From contig NZ_CP025119.1 in assembly GCF_002831685.1 (NCBI RefSeq), positions 97,001 to 161,000 of the forward strand: DNA of 64,000 bases. Reading direction: 5' to 3'. Numbering within the stretch: the first letter of the stretch is position 1; each line of letters starts with the position of its first letter. Of this stretch, positions 40,095 through 49,302 are shown one piece after another. The position numbers and the translations under genes are program-made. The notes beneath the pieces are model-generated. The model did not search any database. It was not told the DNA's origin and saw only the letters and a list, made by a program, of their open reading frames with translations. Source of the DNA: Polaribacter sp. ALD11. Lineage in GTDB: Bacteria > Bacteroidota > Bacteroidia > Flavobacteriales > Flavobacteriaceae.

Positions 40095-43000
40095 ATGAAA
40101 AAAAAAGATTCCAATATCATTTATATGATATTTATTTTGCTTTTTACCTTACCAACGTTAAGTTATGGTCAGGAAAAAACAATTACAGGAACGGTAGTTT
40201 CCTTAAGAGATAATATACCTTTTCCTAGTGCCACTGTATTTATTAAGGCAACCAAAAAAGGTACAGCAACAGATTTTGATGGTAAGTATACTATTAAAGT
40301 GAAAGTAGGAGACGTGCTAGTATTTAGCTATGTTGGTTATAAAACAACCGAGGTTACCGTTACAAACAAAGTAGTAATTAATGTAGCTTTAGAAGAGTCT
40401 AGTGCAATGTTAGATGAGATTGTAATTACTGGTTATGGTAAACAATCGAGATCTAAATTAACAACATCTGTATCTAAATTAGATACAAAAATTTTAGAAA
40501 ACTCAACAAGATCTAATGCAGCAACAGCCTTACAAGGTACTATTGCTGGTTTAAGAGTAACAAACACTACAGGTCAACCAGGTGCTACACCACAAATTGT
40601 TTTACGTGGTGGTACTAATTTTAACGGTACTGGTTCTCCGTTAATCTTAATTGATGGGATTCCAGGTTCTTTTTATGCTTTAAATTCAGATGATATCGAA
40701 TCTATAGAAGTATTAAAAGATGCAGCAGCAACAGCTATTTATGGGGCAAGATCTGCAGATGGAGTTATTTTAGTAACCACAAAAACCGGTAAAGTAGGAA
40801 AGTCGTCTATCAACTATAAATATAAATATAGTATGAATAGCGAAAGGGATGATCAAAAGTATATTGGTGCTGCAGATCATATAAACTACAACAGACAATC
40901 GATTGCTTGGTACAGAGAAATTGCTGGTAATAGTGGTGCTTTTGGTGCTTTTTTAAATGGAAGTAATAGTGCAGGACTTGGTAATAATACAACTACCGAT
41001 CCTTTTACAACACAACTTTTAACGCCTTCAAATCAATATTTATTAAAGCAACCAGGTTGGGCGTCTATTCCAGACGTTTTAGACCCAACACAACAAATTT
41101 TATTTTATGACAACCAAGAAGTTGGTGATCGTATTTATCAAACTAGCGAATCAAAAGATCATTATTTATCTTTTGATGGTGGTAATGAGAAAGGGACTTA
41201 TTATTTAGGTTTAGGTGTTTTAGATAATGATGGTTTGGTTTTAGGTTCTGGTTTTAAAAGATATTCAGGAAAATTTAGTGGTTCTTATGAAGTTGCAAAT
41301 AATGTAAAAGTAAACTCAAATATTTTATATGCTCACTCTAGCTTAAATAGAAGTCCTTTAGGGGGAGATGATACTGTATTTAGAAGATTTCAAGGGCAAG
41401 CATCAACCTCAAGAACTTTTAACTCTAATGCAGATGGTACGTTAACAGATGATTATGCACCAGGGCAAAATCAAAGTTTTGGTAACCCATTATATTACCA
41501 AGATAAATTTGTTAGAAAGAATTTAGAACAGCGTTTGTCTGCTTCTGTAGGTGTTAATTGGGAAATTATAGACAATCTAGATGTATCTGTAACTGGTAGT
41601 CATTTTACAGTTAATAATCATAATGAAAGTTTTAATAGAGCGTATAGAGTAGGTACTACTGACGGACCATTACGTACAGGACGTGAAGCTTCAGTTAGCT
41701 TACAAAGAACATTAAGAAATCAGTTAACAGGTACTTTAAATTATACAAAAAGCGTTGGTAAACATAGTTTTAATGCATTAATTGGAGCAGAGTATTATAA
41801 AGACAACTATTTCAGTACATCAGCAGGTACTAGAAACTCTCCTACAGATTTAATTGAAACATTAAACGCAGGGGCTGAAGCAGATGGTATTCCTACTAGT
41901 TTTGAATCTGAGTATGTTATTATATCTAACTTTGGTAGATTATTATACGATTATGATAATCGGTATTTATTCGGATTTACCTATAGAAATGATGGGTCAT
42001 CTCGATTAGGGAATAATAAATTTGGTTTTTTTCCAGGAGTATCTTTTGGATGGAATGCTCATAAAGAAACTTTCTTTGAAGATTCTTCAATTAGTAATGT
42101 AGTTACTAAATTAAAACCAAGATTAAGTTATGGTGTAAATGGTAATCTAGAGGTTTTAAGTAATTATGGTGTTTATGGTTCTTACGGAAGTCAGGGTGTT
42201 TATAATGGACAAACCGGTTATGCTAACTCATCTTTACCAACCTTAGATTTATTTTGGGAAAAATCAACAACGTTAAATGCAGGTTTAGATGTATCATTTT
42301 TAAATGATAGAATCTCAATTATTACAGACATTTACTCAAGAGACATTAAAGATAAATTGGCAAACCTTACTTTGCCATACTACACAGGGTTTAGTGGTAT
42401 CTTAACAAATAACGGAACCATTAGAAATAGAGGTTTTGAGTTGCAAATTAACGGTGATATTATTAGAAATGATAATTTAACTTGGAATGTAGGTGCTACT
42501 TTTACTACTAATAAAAATTATGTAGTAAAACTTCCTGAAAATGACAATGATTTAAACAGACAAGGAGGAACCTTAATTTGGAATGCTGATACTCAATCTG
42601 AAGAATGGGTTGGTGGTTACCAAGAAGGGCAAAGATCTGGTGGAGATTTAGTAGTTGCTTTTGAGCAAGCAGGTATATATGCAACACAAGCAGAAGCAGA
42701 TGCAGATAATGCCATAACAGATGAATACATGCCAGGTGCAAGTAGAAATAAACGTTGGGCAGGAGATGTAAAATGGGTAGATCAAAATAAGGACGGTATC
42801 ATTAATGGTCTAGATAGAAAAGTGATTGGACGTACTACTCCAGACTTTGTTGGTGGTATTACAACAAATTTAAATTATAAAAACTTTAGTCTATTTGTTA
42901 AAACAGATTTTGCGACAGGTCATTTAGTTTGGAATCATGTTAAAAATAAAGGGTACGGACAAACACAAGGTAATTTAGCACAACCTATTGAAGTATTAGA

Positions 43001-43349
43001 TTCTTGGTCTCCTACCAATACAGATACAGATTTACCTCGTTTTGTTTTTGTGAACGGAGCTAAAAATATTTGGAGAGGTAGTGAAGGTAGTGGTAGTCTA
43101 CAAAATTATGCGAATAATAAATTCTGGGAAAAAGGAAACTATTTAGCATTGCGTGAAATAACAGTAAGTTATAACGTACCAACAGCATATTTTAAAGACG
43201 CTATTAAAAGGTTAAGCGTGTACGCAACAGGTACAAACTTGCATTACTTTAAAAGCATGAGTGGAGATACACCAGAAGTAGGTGGTGTGCAATACGGACA
43301 ATTTCCTGTTCCTAAAACAATTACAATAGGACTTAACCTAACATTTTAA
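40095..43349 (+). CDS. SusC/RagA-family TonB-dependent transporter (pair 3)
   Basis: A 1084-residue outer-membrane transporter with a signal peptide ending TLSYGQ (about residue 26). It has a carboxypeptidase-regulatory-like domain (about 30-105, DFDGKYTIKV), a plug beginning at ITGYGKQSRSKLTTSV (about 115), and a barrel ending TIGLNLTF. It pairs with the SusD gene 11 bp downstream, which is followed by N-acetylneuraminate lyase. Together with its operator-like palindrome this makes it the best candidate for uptake of sialylated oligosaccharides or sialic acid across the outer membrane, comparable in role to the NanO/NanU system of Bacteroides and Tannerella. Confidence 0.95.
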   Translation: MKKKDSNIIYMIFILLFTLPTLSYGQEKTITGTVVSLRDNIPFPSATVFIKATKKGTATDFDGKYTIKVKVGDVLVFSYVGYKTTEVTVTNKVVINVALEESSAMLDEIVITGYGKQSRSKLTTSVSKLDTKILENSTRSNAATALQGTIAGLRVTNTTGQPGATPQIVLRGGTNFNGTGSPLILIDGIPGSFYALNSDDIESIEVLKDAAATAIYGARSADGVILVTTKTGKVGKSSINYKYKYSMNSERDDQKYIGAADHINYNRQSIAWYREIAGNSGAFGAFLNGSNSAGLGNNTTTDPFTTQLLTPSNQYLLKQPGWASIPDVLDPTQQILFYDNQEVGDRIYQTSESKDHYLSFDGGNEKGTYYLGLGVLDNDGLVLGSGFKRYSGKFSGSYEVANNVKVNSNILYAHSSLNRSPLGGDDTVFRRFQGQASTSRTFNSNADGTLTDDYAPGQNQSFGNPLYYQDKFVRKNLEQRLSASVGVNWEIIDNLDVSVTGSHFTVNNHNESFNRAYRVGTTDGPLRTGREASVSLQRTLRNQLTGTLNYTKSVGKHSFNALIGAEYYKDNYFSTSAGTRNSPTDLIETLNAGAEADGIPTSFESEYVIISNFGRLLYDYDNRYLFGFTYRNDGSSRLGNNKFGFFPGVSFGWNAHKETFFEDSSISNVVTKLKPRLSYGVNGNLEVLSNYGVYGSYGSQGVYNGQTGYANSSLPTLDLFWEKSTTLNAGLDVSFLNDRISIITDIYSRDIKDKLANLTLPYYTGFSGILTNNGTIRNRGFELQINGDIIRNDNLTWNVGATFTTNKNYVVKLPENDNDLNRQGGTLIWNADTQSEEWVGGYQEGQRSGGDLVVAFEQAGIYATQAEADADNAITDEYMPGASRNKRWAGDVKWVDQNKDGIINGLDRKVIGRTTPDFVGGITTNLNYKNFSLFVKTDFATGHLVWNHVKNKGYGQTQGNLAQPIEVLDSWSPTNTDTDLPRFVFVNGAKNIWRGSEGSGSLQNYANNKFWEKGNYLALREITVSYNVPTAYFKDAIKRLSVYATGTNLHYFKSMSGDTPEVGGVQYGQFPVPKTITIGLNLTF

Positions 43350-43360
43350 ATTTTAAAAAA

Positions 43361-44869
43361 ATGAAGAAGTATTTATATATATTTATTGCTGCATTAACTT
43401 TAAGTGCCTGTGAAAGCGAGCTTGAGTTAACAAGCCCTAGCCAGTTAACAACAGCCGGTTTTTGGGATACAGAAGAAGGAGCTAAAACAGCACATACAGG
43501 TCTGTTTGCAAATCTAAGGTCATCTGCTAGCACGCTTTGGTTATTAGGGGAGATGAGGAGTGATATTTGGGGAGGACGCACCTATGAGTCGCCTGCTAAC
43601 GAGTCTTTAATAGAATCTAATATTACAGTTGCTACAGCGCCTTTTGGGGGTTGGGCAGGATTGTACACTAGAATTCATAGAGTAAATGATTTTATAATTA
43701 ACGTACCCAACATTACTTTTAATGACGCATCAGAAAAGAAGCATTTATTGGGACAAGCTTACGGTTTAAGAGCTTTATACTATTATACATTACTAAAAAC
43801 TTGGGGAGATGTACCAATTATTTTAGAACCTTTTACAGATGTAGATCCTGCCAATTTAAGTAGAATAAGAACTCCAAAAAAAGATGTAATGGCTTTAATA
43901 AAATCAGATTTAGAAGCTTCTTTAACCTCATTTGGTTCAGATGGAAGTTACTGGGAAAGTAGTAAAGTCTTTTGGTCTAAGGCTGCAACTTTAACACTTA
44001 AAGGTGAAGTATTCATCTGGTCTGGAAATTTACTTGGCGGTGGCGCTGCAGATTTTACAGTAGCTAAAACAGCATTACAGAAAGTAGCAACTTTAGGTGT
44101 AAGTTTAGAGCCTAATATCTCGAATTTATGGGGTGTTCCGAATGAAGGTAACAGTGAGTTTATTTTTGCAATACAATATCAGCAAGATGAAGCAAGTAAT
44201 TTTTATAATGGTTTAACTGGTAGAAGTACCGAAATTAATCCACAGTTTAATAACGTAGGGGAATCTATGAGTGATTTTGTTATTGCTGGAGCAAATAGAT
44301 ACGGTCAATCTGAAAAAACAATACTATTGTTAGATGATAGTGATGATGCTCGTGGAGATGCAACTTTTATAAAATTATATACAGATGATAATGGAGGAGC
44401 TGGTTACCCAACATATAGCGAGCCAACATACTTTGGTTCTATCTTTAAAAAGTTTTTAGGGCAAGTAAATGGTTCTGAACGTATTTTTGAAAACGATGTG
44501 CCATTATACAGATATGCAGATGTTGTTTTACTTTTAGCTGAAGCAAAAAATTTATTAGGAGAGGATCCGTCATCAGAAATCAATCAAATTCGTAAAAGAG
44601 CTTATGGGGCAAATTATGTAGTTGCTAACCATGCGTATGTAAATGGTTCGCAAGCAGATAATACAGATGCTATTTTAAATGAGCGTTACAAAGAGTTTAT
44701 CGGAGAAGGAAAAAGATGGTGGGATTTAAGGAGAGCTGGAGATAGCTTTGTAATAGATAACGTTAGCTTTTTATCTGCAGGAGAAGAATATAAGTTAGTA
44801 TTACCCATAACTAATGACATGATTGGTAGAAACCCTTTGTTAGAACAAACAATTGGTTATACAAATTAA
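43361..44869 (+). CDS. SusD/RagB-family glycan-binding lipoprotein (pair 3)
   Basis: A 502-residue surface lipoprotein (lipobox TLSAC, C17, followed by ESELEL). SusD hallmarks are TTAGFWDTEEGAKTAHTGLF near the N terminus, LGQAYGLRALYYYTLLKTWGDVPII, and the C-terminal LNERYKEFIGEGKRWWDLRRAG with the ending GRNPLLEQTIGYTN. It is translated with the SusC gene 11 bp upstream. By neighbourhood it is a candidate sialoglycan- or sialic acid-binding protein (NanU-like role). That is inferred from context, since SusD sequence does not reveal ligand. Confidence 0.93.
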   Translation: MKKYLYIFIAALTLSACESELELTSPSQLTTAGFWDTEEGAKTAHTGLFANLRSSASTLWLLGEMRSDIWGGRTYESPANESLIESNITVATAPFGGWAGLYTRIHRVNDFIINVPNITFNDASEKKHLLGQAYGLRALYYYTLLKTWGDVPIILEPFTDVDPANLSRIRTPKKDVMALIKSDLEASLTSFGSDGSYWESSKVFWSKAATLTLKGEVFIWSGNLLGGGAADFTVAKTALQKVATLGVSLEPNISNLWGVPNEGNSEFIFAIQYQQDEASNFYNGLTGRSTEINPQFNNVGESMSDFVIAGANRYGQSEKTILLLDDSDDARGDATFIKLYTDDNGGAGYPTYSEPTYFGSIFKKFLGQVNGSERIFENDVPLYRYADVVLLLAEAKNLLGEDPSSEINQIRKRAYGANYVVANHAYVNGSQADNTDAILNERYKEFIGEGKRWWDLRRAGDSFVIDNVSFLSAGEEYKLVLPITNDMIGRNPLLEQTIGYTN

Positions 44870-44906
44870 TCATTATACAATTCATTTGTTAATTTGAATT
44901 AGTTGA

Positions 44907-44944
44907 AGAGAGAGTTTTAGTTGTAGAACTAAACTCTCTTTTTA
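44907..44944 (+). terminator. Terminator or attenuator between SusD pair 3 and the lyase gene
   Basis: An almost perfect hairpin with arms AGAGAGTTTTAGTT (44909-44922) and AACTAAACTCTCT (44927-44939), one bulged base, followed by TTTTT. It lies between SusD and nanA and would reduce read-through into the lyase gene. Confidence 0.72.
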
Positions 44945-44989
44945 TGGCTATTAAAAAAAACTAAATATTAAAACAATTAATTTCACTTT

Positions 44990-45895
44990 ATGAAAATAAA
45001 AAATTTAATAGCTGCAGCGTATGCACCTATGCATAGTGACGGATCGTTAAACACCGCGAAGATTAAAGACTATAGTCAGTTTTTAATCAATAATAAAATC
45101 GCAGGAGTATTTATGAACGGGTCTACAGGAGATTTTGCATCATTATCAACAGAAGAGCGCAAACAAATTACATTGGCTTGGTCTCAAAATAAATCGAAAG
45201 ATTTGTATTTAATAGATCATGTAGGCCACACAAGTTTAAGGGAAGCAAAAGAATTAGCAATGTATGCAGCCGATAAAATGGATGCTATTGCTGTTTTGGC
45301 TCCTTATTACTTTAGATTAAACAAAATAGAAAAATTAGTAGAATATTGTAAAGAAATTGCTGCATGTGCACCAAATATTCCATTCTATTATTATCATATC
45401 CCTGTATTATCTGGAGCTAATTTTAATATGCAAGAATTTTTGAAATTAGCAGAAGATGAAATCCCTAATTTAGCGGGGATAAAATTTACCAATAATAATT
45501 TAATAGATTATCAGCACAGTAAAAAAGTTGCCAATGATAAGTTTAATATCCTTTTTGGTTATGATGAAATATTTTTAAACAGTTTGCCAATGGGGGCTAC
45601 AGGTTGGGTTGGTAGCACATACAATCAATTGGCACCATTATATTACAAAATAAAAGAACTTTTTGAAAAAGGAGACATGGCAGCAGCTTCAGAATTACAA
45701 GTAAAAGCCATTCGATTTGTAGAAATTTTAGACAGCAAAGGTGGGTTTAATGGTGTTGGAAAAGGTTTTATGAGAGTTTTGGGTATAGATTGTGGCCCAA
45801 GTAGATTTCCACATACCACACTAACAGATGCAGATTATAAAATTATTAAAGAAGAATTAGACGCTACTGGTTTAGCAGATTTGTTTAGTAAATAG
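44990..45895 (+). CDS. nanA: N-acetylneuraminate lyase
   Basis: 301 residues, a cytoplasmic class I aldolase of the DapA/NanA family that splits N-acetylneuraminate into N-acetylmannosamine and pyruvate. The pyruvate-binding loop is NGSTGDFASLS (about 43-53), the catalytic tyrosine Y135 is in YYHIPVLSG, and the Schiff-base lysine K165 is in LAGIKFTNN. YHIPVLSG is close to the YNIPALSG of the E. coli lyase, which supports sialic acid over dihydrodipicolinate as substrate. It has no signal peptide. It follows SusC/SusD pair 3 but has a terminator on each side. I saw no operator palindrome directly before it, so it may depend on read-through or a weak own promoter. Confidence 0.9.
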   Translation: MKIKNLIAAAYAPMHSDGSLNTAKIKDYSQFLINNKIAGVFMNGSTGDFASLSTEERKQITLAWSQNKSKDLYLIDHVGHTSLREAKELAMYAADKMDAIAVLAPYYFRLNKIEKLVEYCKEIAACAPNIPFYYYHIPVLSGANFNMQEFLKLAEDEIPNLAGIKFTNNNLIDYQHSKKVANDKFNILFGYDEIFLNSLPMGATGWVGSTYNQLAPLYYKIKELFEKGDMAAASELQVKAIRFVEILDSKGGFNGVGKGFMRVLGIDCGPSRFPHTTLTDADYKIIKEELDATGLADLFSK

Positions 45896-45924
45896 AATCA
45901 GCTTCTAATAGCTAAATTAAATAT

Positions 45925-45964
45925 AAAGCCAACTTTAAATAATTTTAAAGTTGGCTTTTTTTAT
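45925..45964 (+). terminator. Terminator after nanA
   Basis: Perfect 15-bp arms AAAGCCAACTTTAAA (45925-45939) and TTTAAAGTTGGCTTT (45944-45958), a 4-base loop, then T residues. This is the strongest terminator in the window. Confidence 0.9.
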
Positions 45965-46101
45965 TGAGAAGATTTATTTAAAAAAGTATTATTAAAATAA
46001 CGAACTCCTATGTTTTTGCTGATGAGAATTTATTTAGTTTATATTTTAAATAAATTTCCTCTTAGTTATTGATGCACTTTTGTTAATTTCCTGAAGAAAC
46101 C

Positions 46102-46827
46102 TTAAGCTTTAACCAAACTTAAAACTCTCTCAAAATGTGGTTCTAGATGGTTTCTCATAGCTTCTCTAAAATCTTCGGCATTCCCGTCTTTTAAAATATT
46201 TAATAAATCTCTATGCGATACAAATTTCCCTTTTGAGTACTGAAAGTTTTTTGCACTTTCTGGCATGTCTTCATGTACATAATTAAATACAGGTAACAAT
46301 AGGTCTTGAAACCTTTGTAGTGTTATGTTGTTTGACATTTGATACAGTTTACTATGAAAAGCAATTTCGTGTTTTAAGCTAAAAATGACGTTGCCATCTT
46401 CTTCTTTTTCTATTTTAGAAACGATTTTGTCTAAGTCATTAATATCTTTTTCTGTTTTTCTGGCAAACAATAAATCTGCCATTCCTACTTCTAAAATCAA
46501 TCTAAGTTCAAAAATATCAACTAAAGCCTCTTCTCCTAATAAGTTATATTCAATGGCTTTTTCAAAATTTTGTATGATATCTGGTTGCGTCAATATCATT
46601 CCACTTCGCTTTTTAGATTGAATAACTCCAATTGTCCTCAATCTTAAAAGTGCTTCTCTAATTACGGTTCTACTTACGCCTAATGCTTCAGCAAATTCTA
46701 GTTCTTTTGGCAGCGAATCGCCAATCTTTAAATTATTTTCTTTAAAATATTCTTTCAATCTAAGTTCCACTTTATCGACTAACGACAAGTTTTCAAGTGG
46801 TTTAATTTTACTAAGTTTTCTTTTCAT
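46102..46827 (-). CDS. GntR-family (FadR subfamily) regulator, proposed sialic acid/glycan-locus regulator
   Basis: 241 residues. A winged helix at about 14-80 (SLPKELEFAEALGVSRTVIREALLRL, then GVIQSKKRSGMIL) is followed by an all-helical FCD effector domain (about 95-225; EIAFHSKLYQMSNN and the terminal HLEPHF carry likely metal-ligand histidines). It is transcribed away from the AGE-sialidase operon and shares its promoter region, which contains palindrome site D. FadR-type proteins bind palindromes with a GT-N3-AC core, which ATTATGT-N3-ACATAAT has. I therefore propose that it controls the nan-type genes here, with a sialic acid breakdown product as the likely effector. Binding and effector are inferences. 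Confidence 0.9.
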   Translation of the reverse strand: MKRKLSKIKPLENLSLVDKVELRLKEYFKENNLKIGDSLPKELEFAEALGVSRTVIREALLRLRTIGVIQSKKRSGMILTQPDIIQNFEKAIEYNLLGEEALVDIFELRLILEVGMADLLFARKTEKDINDLDKIVSKIEKEEDGNVIFSLKHEIAFHSKLYQMSNNITLQRFQDLLLPVFNYVHEDMPESAKNFQYSKGKFVSHRDLLNILKDGNAEDFREAMRNHLEPHFERVLSLVKA

Positions 46828-46871
46828 CTAATTATTTTATTAAAAACATGACATACAAATAGATAATTGTC

Positions 46872-46897
46872 TATTTTTGTATTATGTCACACATATA
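46872..46897 (+). promoter_or_regulatory. -7 box and putative GntR operator, site D, before the AGE-sialidase operon
   Basis: TATTTTTG (46872-46879), a perfect match to TAnnTTTG, followed one base later by ATTATGT-CAC-ACATATA (46881-46897). The left arm is identical to the other sites; the right arm differs at the last two bases. It lies between the divergent gntR and epimerase genes, so it could also mediate autoregulation. A -33 TTG at the usual spacing was not found. Confidence 0.62.
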
Positions 46898-46953
46898 AAA
46901 GTACACTATTTTAACTTAAGAATAAAAAACCAATATATAAATTTTATTTGAAT

Positions 46954-48120
46954 ATGAAATTTTCTAAACATTACAAAGATACATTACTTAAAGATGTTAT
47001 TCCCTTTTGGGAAAAACATTCAATAGATAACAAGAATGGCGGTTATTTTACGTGTTTAGATGCGCATGGAAATGTATATGATACAGATAAGTTCATCTGG
47101 CTTCAAGGACGACAAATCTGGACCTTTTCTATGTTATACAACAAGGTAGAAAAAAACGAAAAATGGCTTGAAATTGCTAAAAATGGTGTAGATTTTTTAC
47201 GCAAATACGGTATGAATAGTAAAGGCGATTTTTATTTTTCTGTAACAGCAGAAGGTAAACCTTTAGTAGAAGCTTATAATATATTTTCAGATTGTTTTGC
47301 TGCAATGGCATTTAGTCAGTATGCAATTGCATCTAGAGATGAAGAGGTAAAAGAACTCGCTAAAAAAACGTATTTCAATATTTTAAGTAGAATTGATAAT
47401 CCGAAAGGCGTTTATGAGAAAAACACAGATACCAGACAATTAATTGGTTTTTCATTACCAATGATATTATCTAATTTAGTGTTAGAATTAGAAGAAATTT
47501 TAGAACCAGAAGAAGTTCAAAAAACGATAGACTATAGCATTCATCAAGTGATGGAAGTGTTTTTGGATAAAAAAACAGGGTTAATTTTTGAAAACGTTTT
47601 ACCGAACGGAGAACATCATGATAGTTTTAACGGACGTTTGTTAAATCCTGGTCATGGTATTGAAGCCATGTGGTTTATGATAGATATTGGTGTGCGTAAA
47701 AATGACCAAGCACTAATCAATAGAGCAACACAAACTATTTTAACTATTTTAGAGTATAGTTGGGATGAAAAATATGGTGGGATTTTCTATTTTATGGATT
47801 CAAAAGGGCATCCACCACAACAATTAGAATGGGATCAAAAATTATGGTGGGTTCACTTAGAAACTTTAGTAGCACTGTCAAAAGCGTATGAACAAACAGA
47901 AAATCCTGAAATTTTAAAATGGTACACCAAAGTACATGAATATGCGTGGACTCACTTTTCAGATCCAGAAAATGGCGAATGGTTTGGCTATTTAAACCGT
48001 CAAGGAGAAGTGTTATTAAATTCAAAAGGGGGAAAATGGAAAGGTTGTTTTCATGTGCCTAGAGCCATGTATCAATGTTGGAAATCTTTTGAAAAAATAG
48101 AAGCAAAAAATAATAAATAA
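46954..48120 (+). CDS. AGE-family N-acylglucosamine 2-epimerase (ManNAc to GlcNAc)
   Basis: I use the ATG at 46954 (388 residues); the frame opens two codons earlier at a TTG. It is a cytoplasmic alpha6/alpha6-barrel enzyme of the AGE family, with [14 protein letters not shown] (about 28-41), [15 protein letters not shown] (about 227-241), [17 protein letters not shown] (about 292-308) and the late [16 protein letters not shown] enzymes interconvert N-acetylmannosamine and N-acetylglucosamine. Next to sialidase, and with N-acetylneuraminate lyase nearby, this gives the route Neu5Ac to ManNAc to GlcNAc, the phosphate-free pathway described for Bacteroides fragilis (NanL-NanE-RokA). Cellobiose epimerase is the main alternative, less likely in this context. 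It is first in a seven-gene operon. Confidence 0.88.
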   Translation: MKFSKHYKDTLLKDVIPFWEKHSIDNKNGGYFTCLDAHGNVYDTDKFIWLQGRQIWTFSMLYNKVEKNEKWLEIAKNGVDFLRKYGMNSKGDFYFSVTAEGKPLVEAYNIFSDCFAAMAFSQYAIASRDEEVKELAKKTYFNILSRIDNPKGVYEKNTDTRQLIGFSLPMILSNLVLELEEILEPEEVQKTIDYSIHQVMEVFLDKKTGLIFENVLPNGEHHDSFNGRLLNPGHGIEAMWFMIDIGVRKNDQALINRATQTILTILEYSWDEKYGGIFYFMDSKGHPPQQLEWDQKLWWVHLETLVALSKAYEQTENPEILKWYTKVHEYAWTHFSDPENGEWFGYLNRQGEVLLNSKGGKWKGCFHVPRAMYQCWKSFEKIEAKNNK

Positions 48121-48143
48121 TTTAATTTTTAAATAATAGTAAG

Positions 48144-49277
48144 ATGATTAAAAACGCAATATTTTTTATGGCAATTGCACTCTTGAGTTCGTGCGGAACG
48201 AAAACTTTAGTAGAAGCAAAAGAAGATTTAAATAAACAACCAGAGTTTACAGCTTTGTTTAATTCAGGAATGGAAGAAGGCATTTCTTGTTACAGAATTC
48301 CTTCAATTGTTACGGCACCAAATGGCGATTTAATAGCAGCTATTGATCAACGTGTGCCAAATTGTGGCGATTTAAAATGGAGTAAAGACATTAATGTTAT
48401 CATTCGAAGAAGTAGTGATAATGGTAAAAATTGGACACCAATTGAAATGGTTATTGATTTTCCAGAAGGTAAATCTGCTTCAGATCCATCTATGATTGTT
48501 GATGAAGTTACGGGAGATATTTTTATGTTTTACAATTATATGAATTTAGATACCGAAAAAGATATTTACTATTTACACGTAATGAAAAGTTCTGATAACG
48601 GAAAAACATGGAGTAAACCAGAAGATATTACTTCACAGATAGCAAAATCAGAATGGAAAAAAGATTTTAAATTTATTACTTCTGGTCGTGGTATTCAAAT
48701 GCGTTCAGGGAAATTATTACACACCATGGTAAACTTAAATAGCGGTTTGCATTTGTTTGGTAGTGATAATCATGGTAAAACATGGTACTTTATAGATACG
48801 CCAGTTTTACCTGCAGATGAGTCTAAAGTTATTCAATTAGCAGATGGTTCTTTAATGATTAATGCACGTGTAAACGGAAAAGGAATGCGTTATGTACACA
48901 CTTCAAATGACGAAGGAAAAACTTGGGAAACAAACCCAGTACCAGAATTAATAGACCCGGGTTGTAATGCAAGTATTATTCGATACACGTCAAAAGAAGA
49001 TGGTTTCGATAAAAATAGAATTATTTTCTCGAACGCGAAATCTGTAAAAGGACGTGTAAATATGGCGGTTCGTATTAGTTATGATGAAGGAAAAACATGG
49101 AGTGAAGGAAAAACAGTGTATGAGGGGTCTTCTGCATATTCTTCTTTAACTATTTTAGAAAATGGAGAAATCGGTTTGTTTTTTGAAAAGGATGGTTACA
49201 AAAAAAATGAATTTACTAGCTTTTCATTAGCTTGGTTAACAGACGGAAAGGATAGTTATAAAAAGGCTGAAAAATAA
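48144..49277 (+). CDS. GH33 exo-alpha-sialidase lipoprotein
   Basis: 377 residues with a lipobox (LLSSC, C17). A six-bladed sialidase propeller is complete. R51 in the YRIP motif, the acid/base D69 in AAIDQR, E226, R242 in NAR, R310 in NMAVR and the nucleophile Y332 in SSAYSSL fit the sialidase catalytic set (Arg triad, Asp, Glu/Tyr). Five Asp-boxes of the SxDxGxTW type are visible: SSDNGKNW, SSDNGKTW, SDNHGKTW, SNDEGKTW and SYDEGKTW. It should release terminal sialic acid from glycoconjugates at the cell surface or periplasm. It carries no N-terminal carbohydrate-binding domain, unlike many Bacteroides sialidases. It lies 23 bp after the epimerase gene in the same operon. Confidence 0.95.
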   Translation: MIKNAIFFMAIALLSSCGTKTLVEAKEDLNKQPEFTALFNSGMEEGISCYRIPSIVTAPNGDLIAAIDQRVPNCGDLKWSKDINVIIRRSSDNGKNWTPIEMVIDFPEGKSASDPSMIVDEVTGDIFMFYNYMNLDTEKDIYYLHVMKSSDNGKTWSKPEDITSQIAKSEWKKDFKFITSGRGIQMRSGKLLHTMVNLNSGLHLFGSDNHGKTWYFIDTPVLPADESKVIQLADGSLMINARVNGKGMRYVHTSNDEGKTWETNPVPELIDPGCNASIIRYTSKEDGFDKNRIIFSNAKSVKGRVNMAVRISYDEGKTWSEGKTVYEGSSAYSSLTILENGEIGLFFEKDGYKKNEFTSFSLAWLTDGKDSYKKAEK

Positions 49278-49302
49278 TCATTTTAAATAAAATGAAACTA
49301 AC

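Noticed and set aside
46948..46953. A TTG start two codons before the AGE epimerase ATG
   Set aside because: An ATG follows at once and matches the usual protein start; TTG is less likely.
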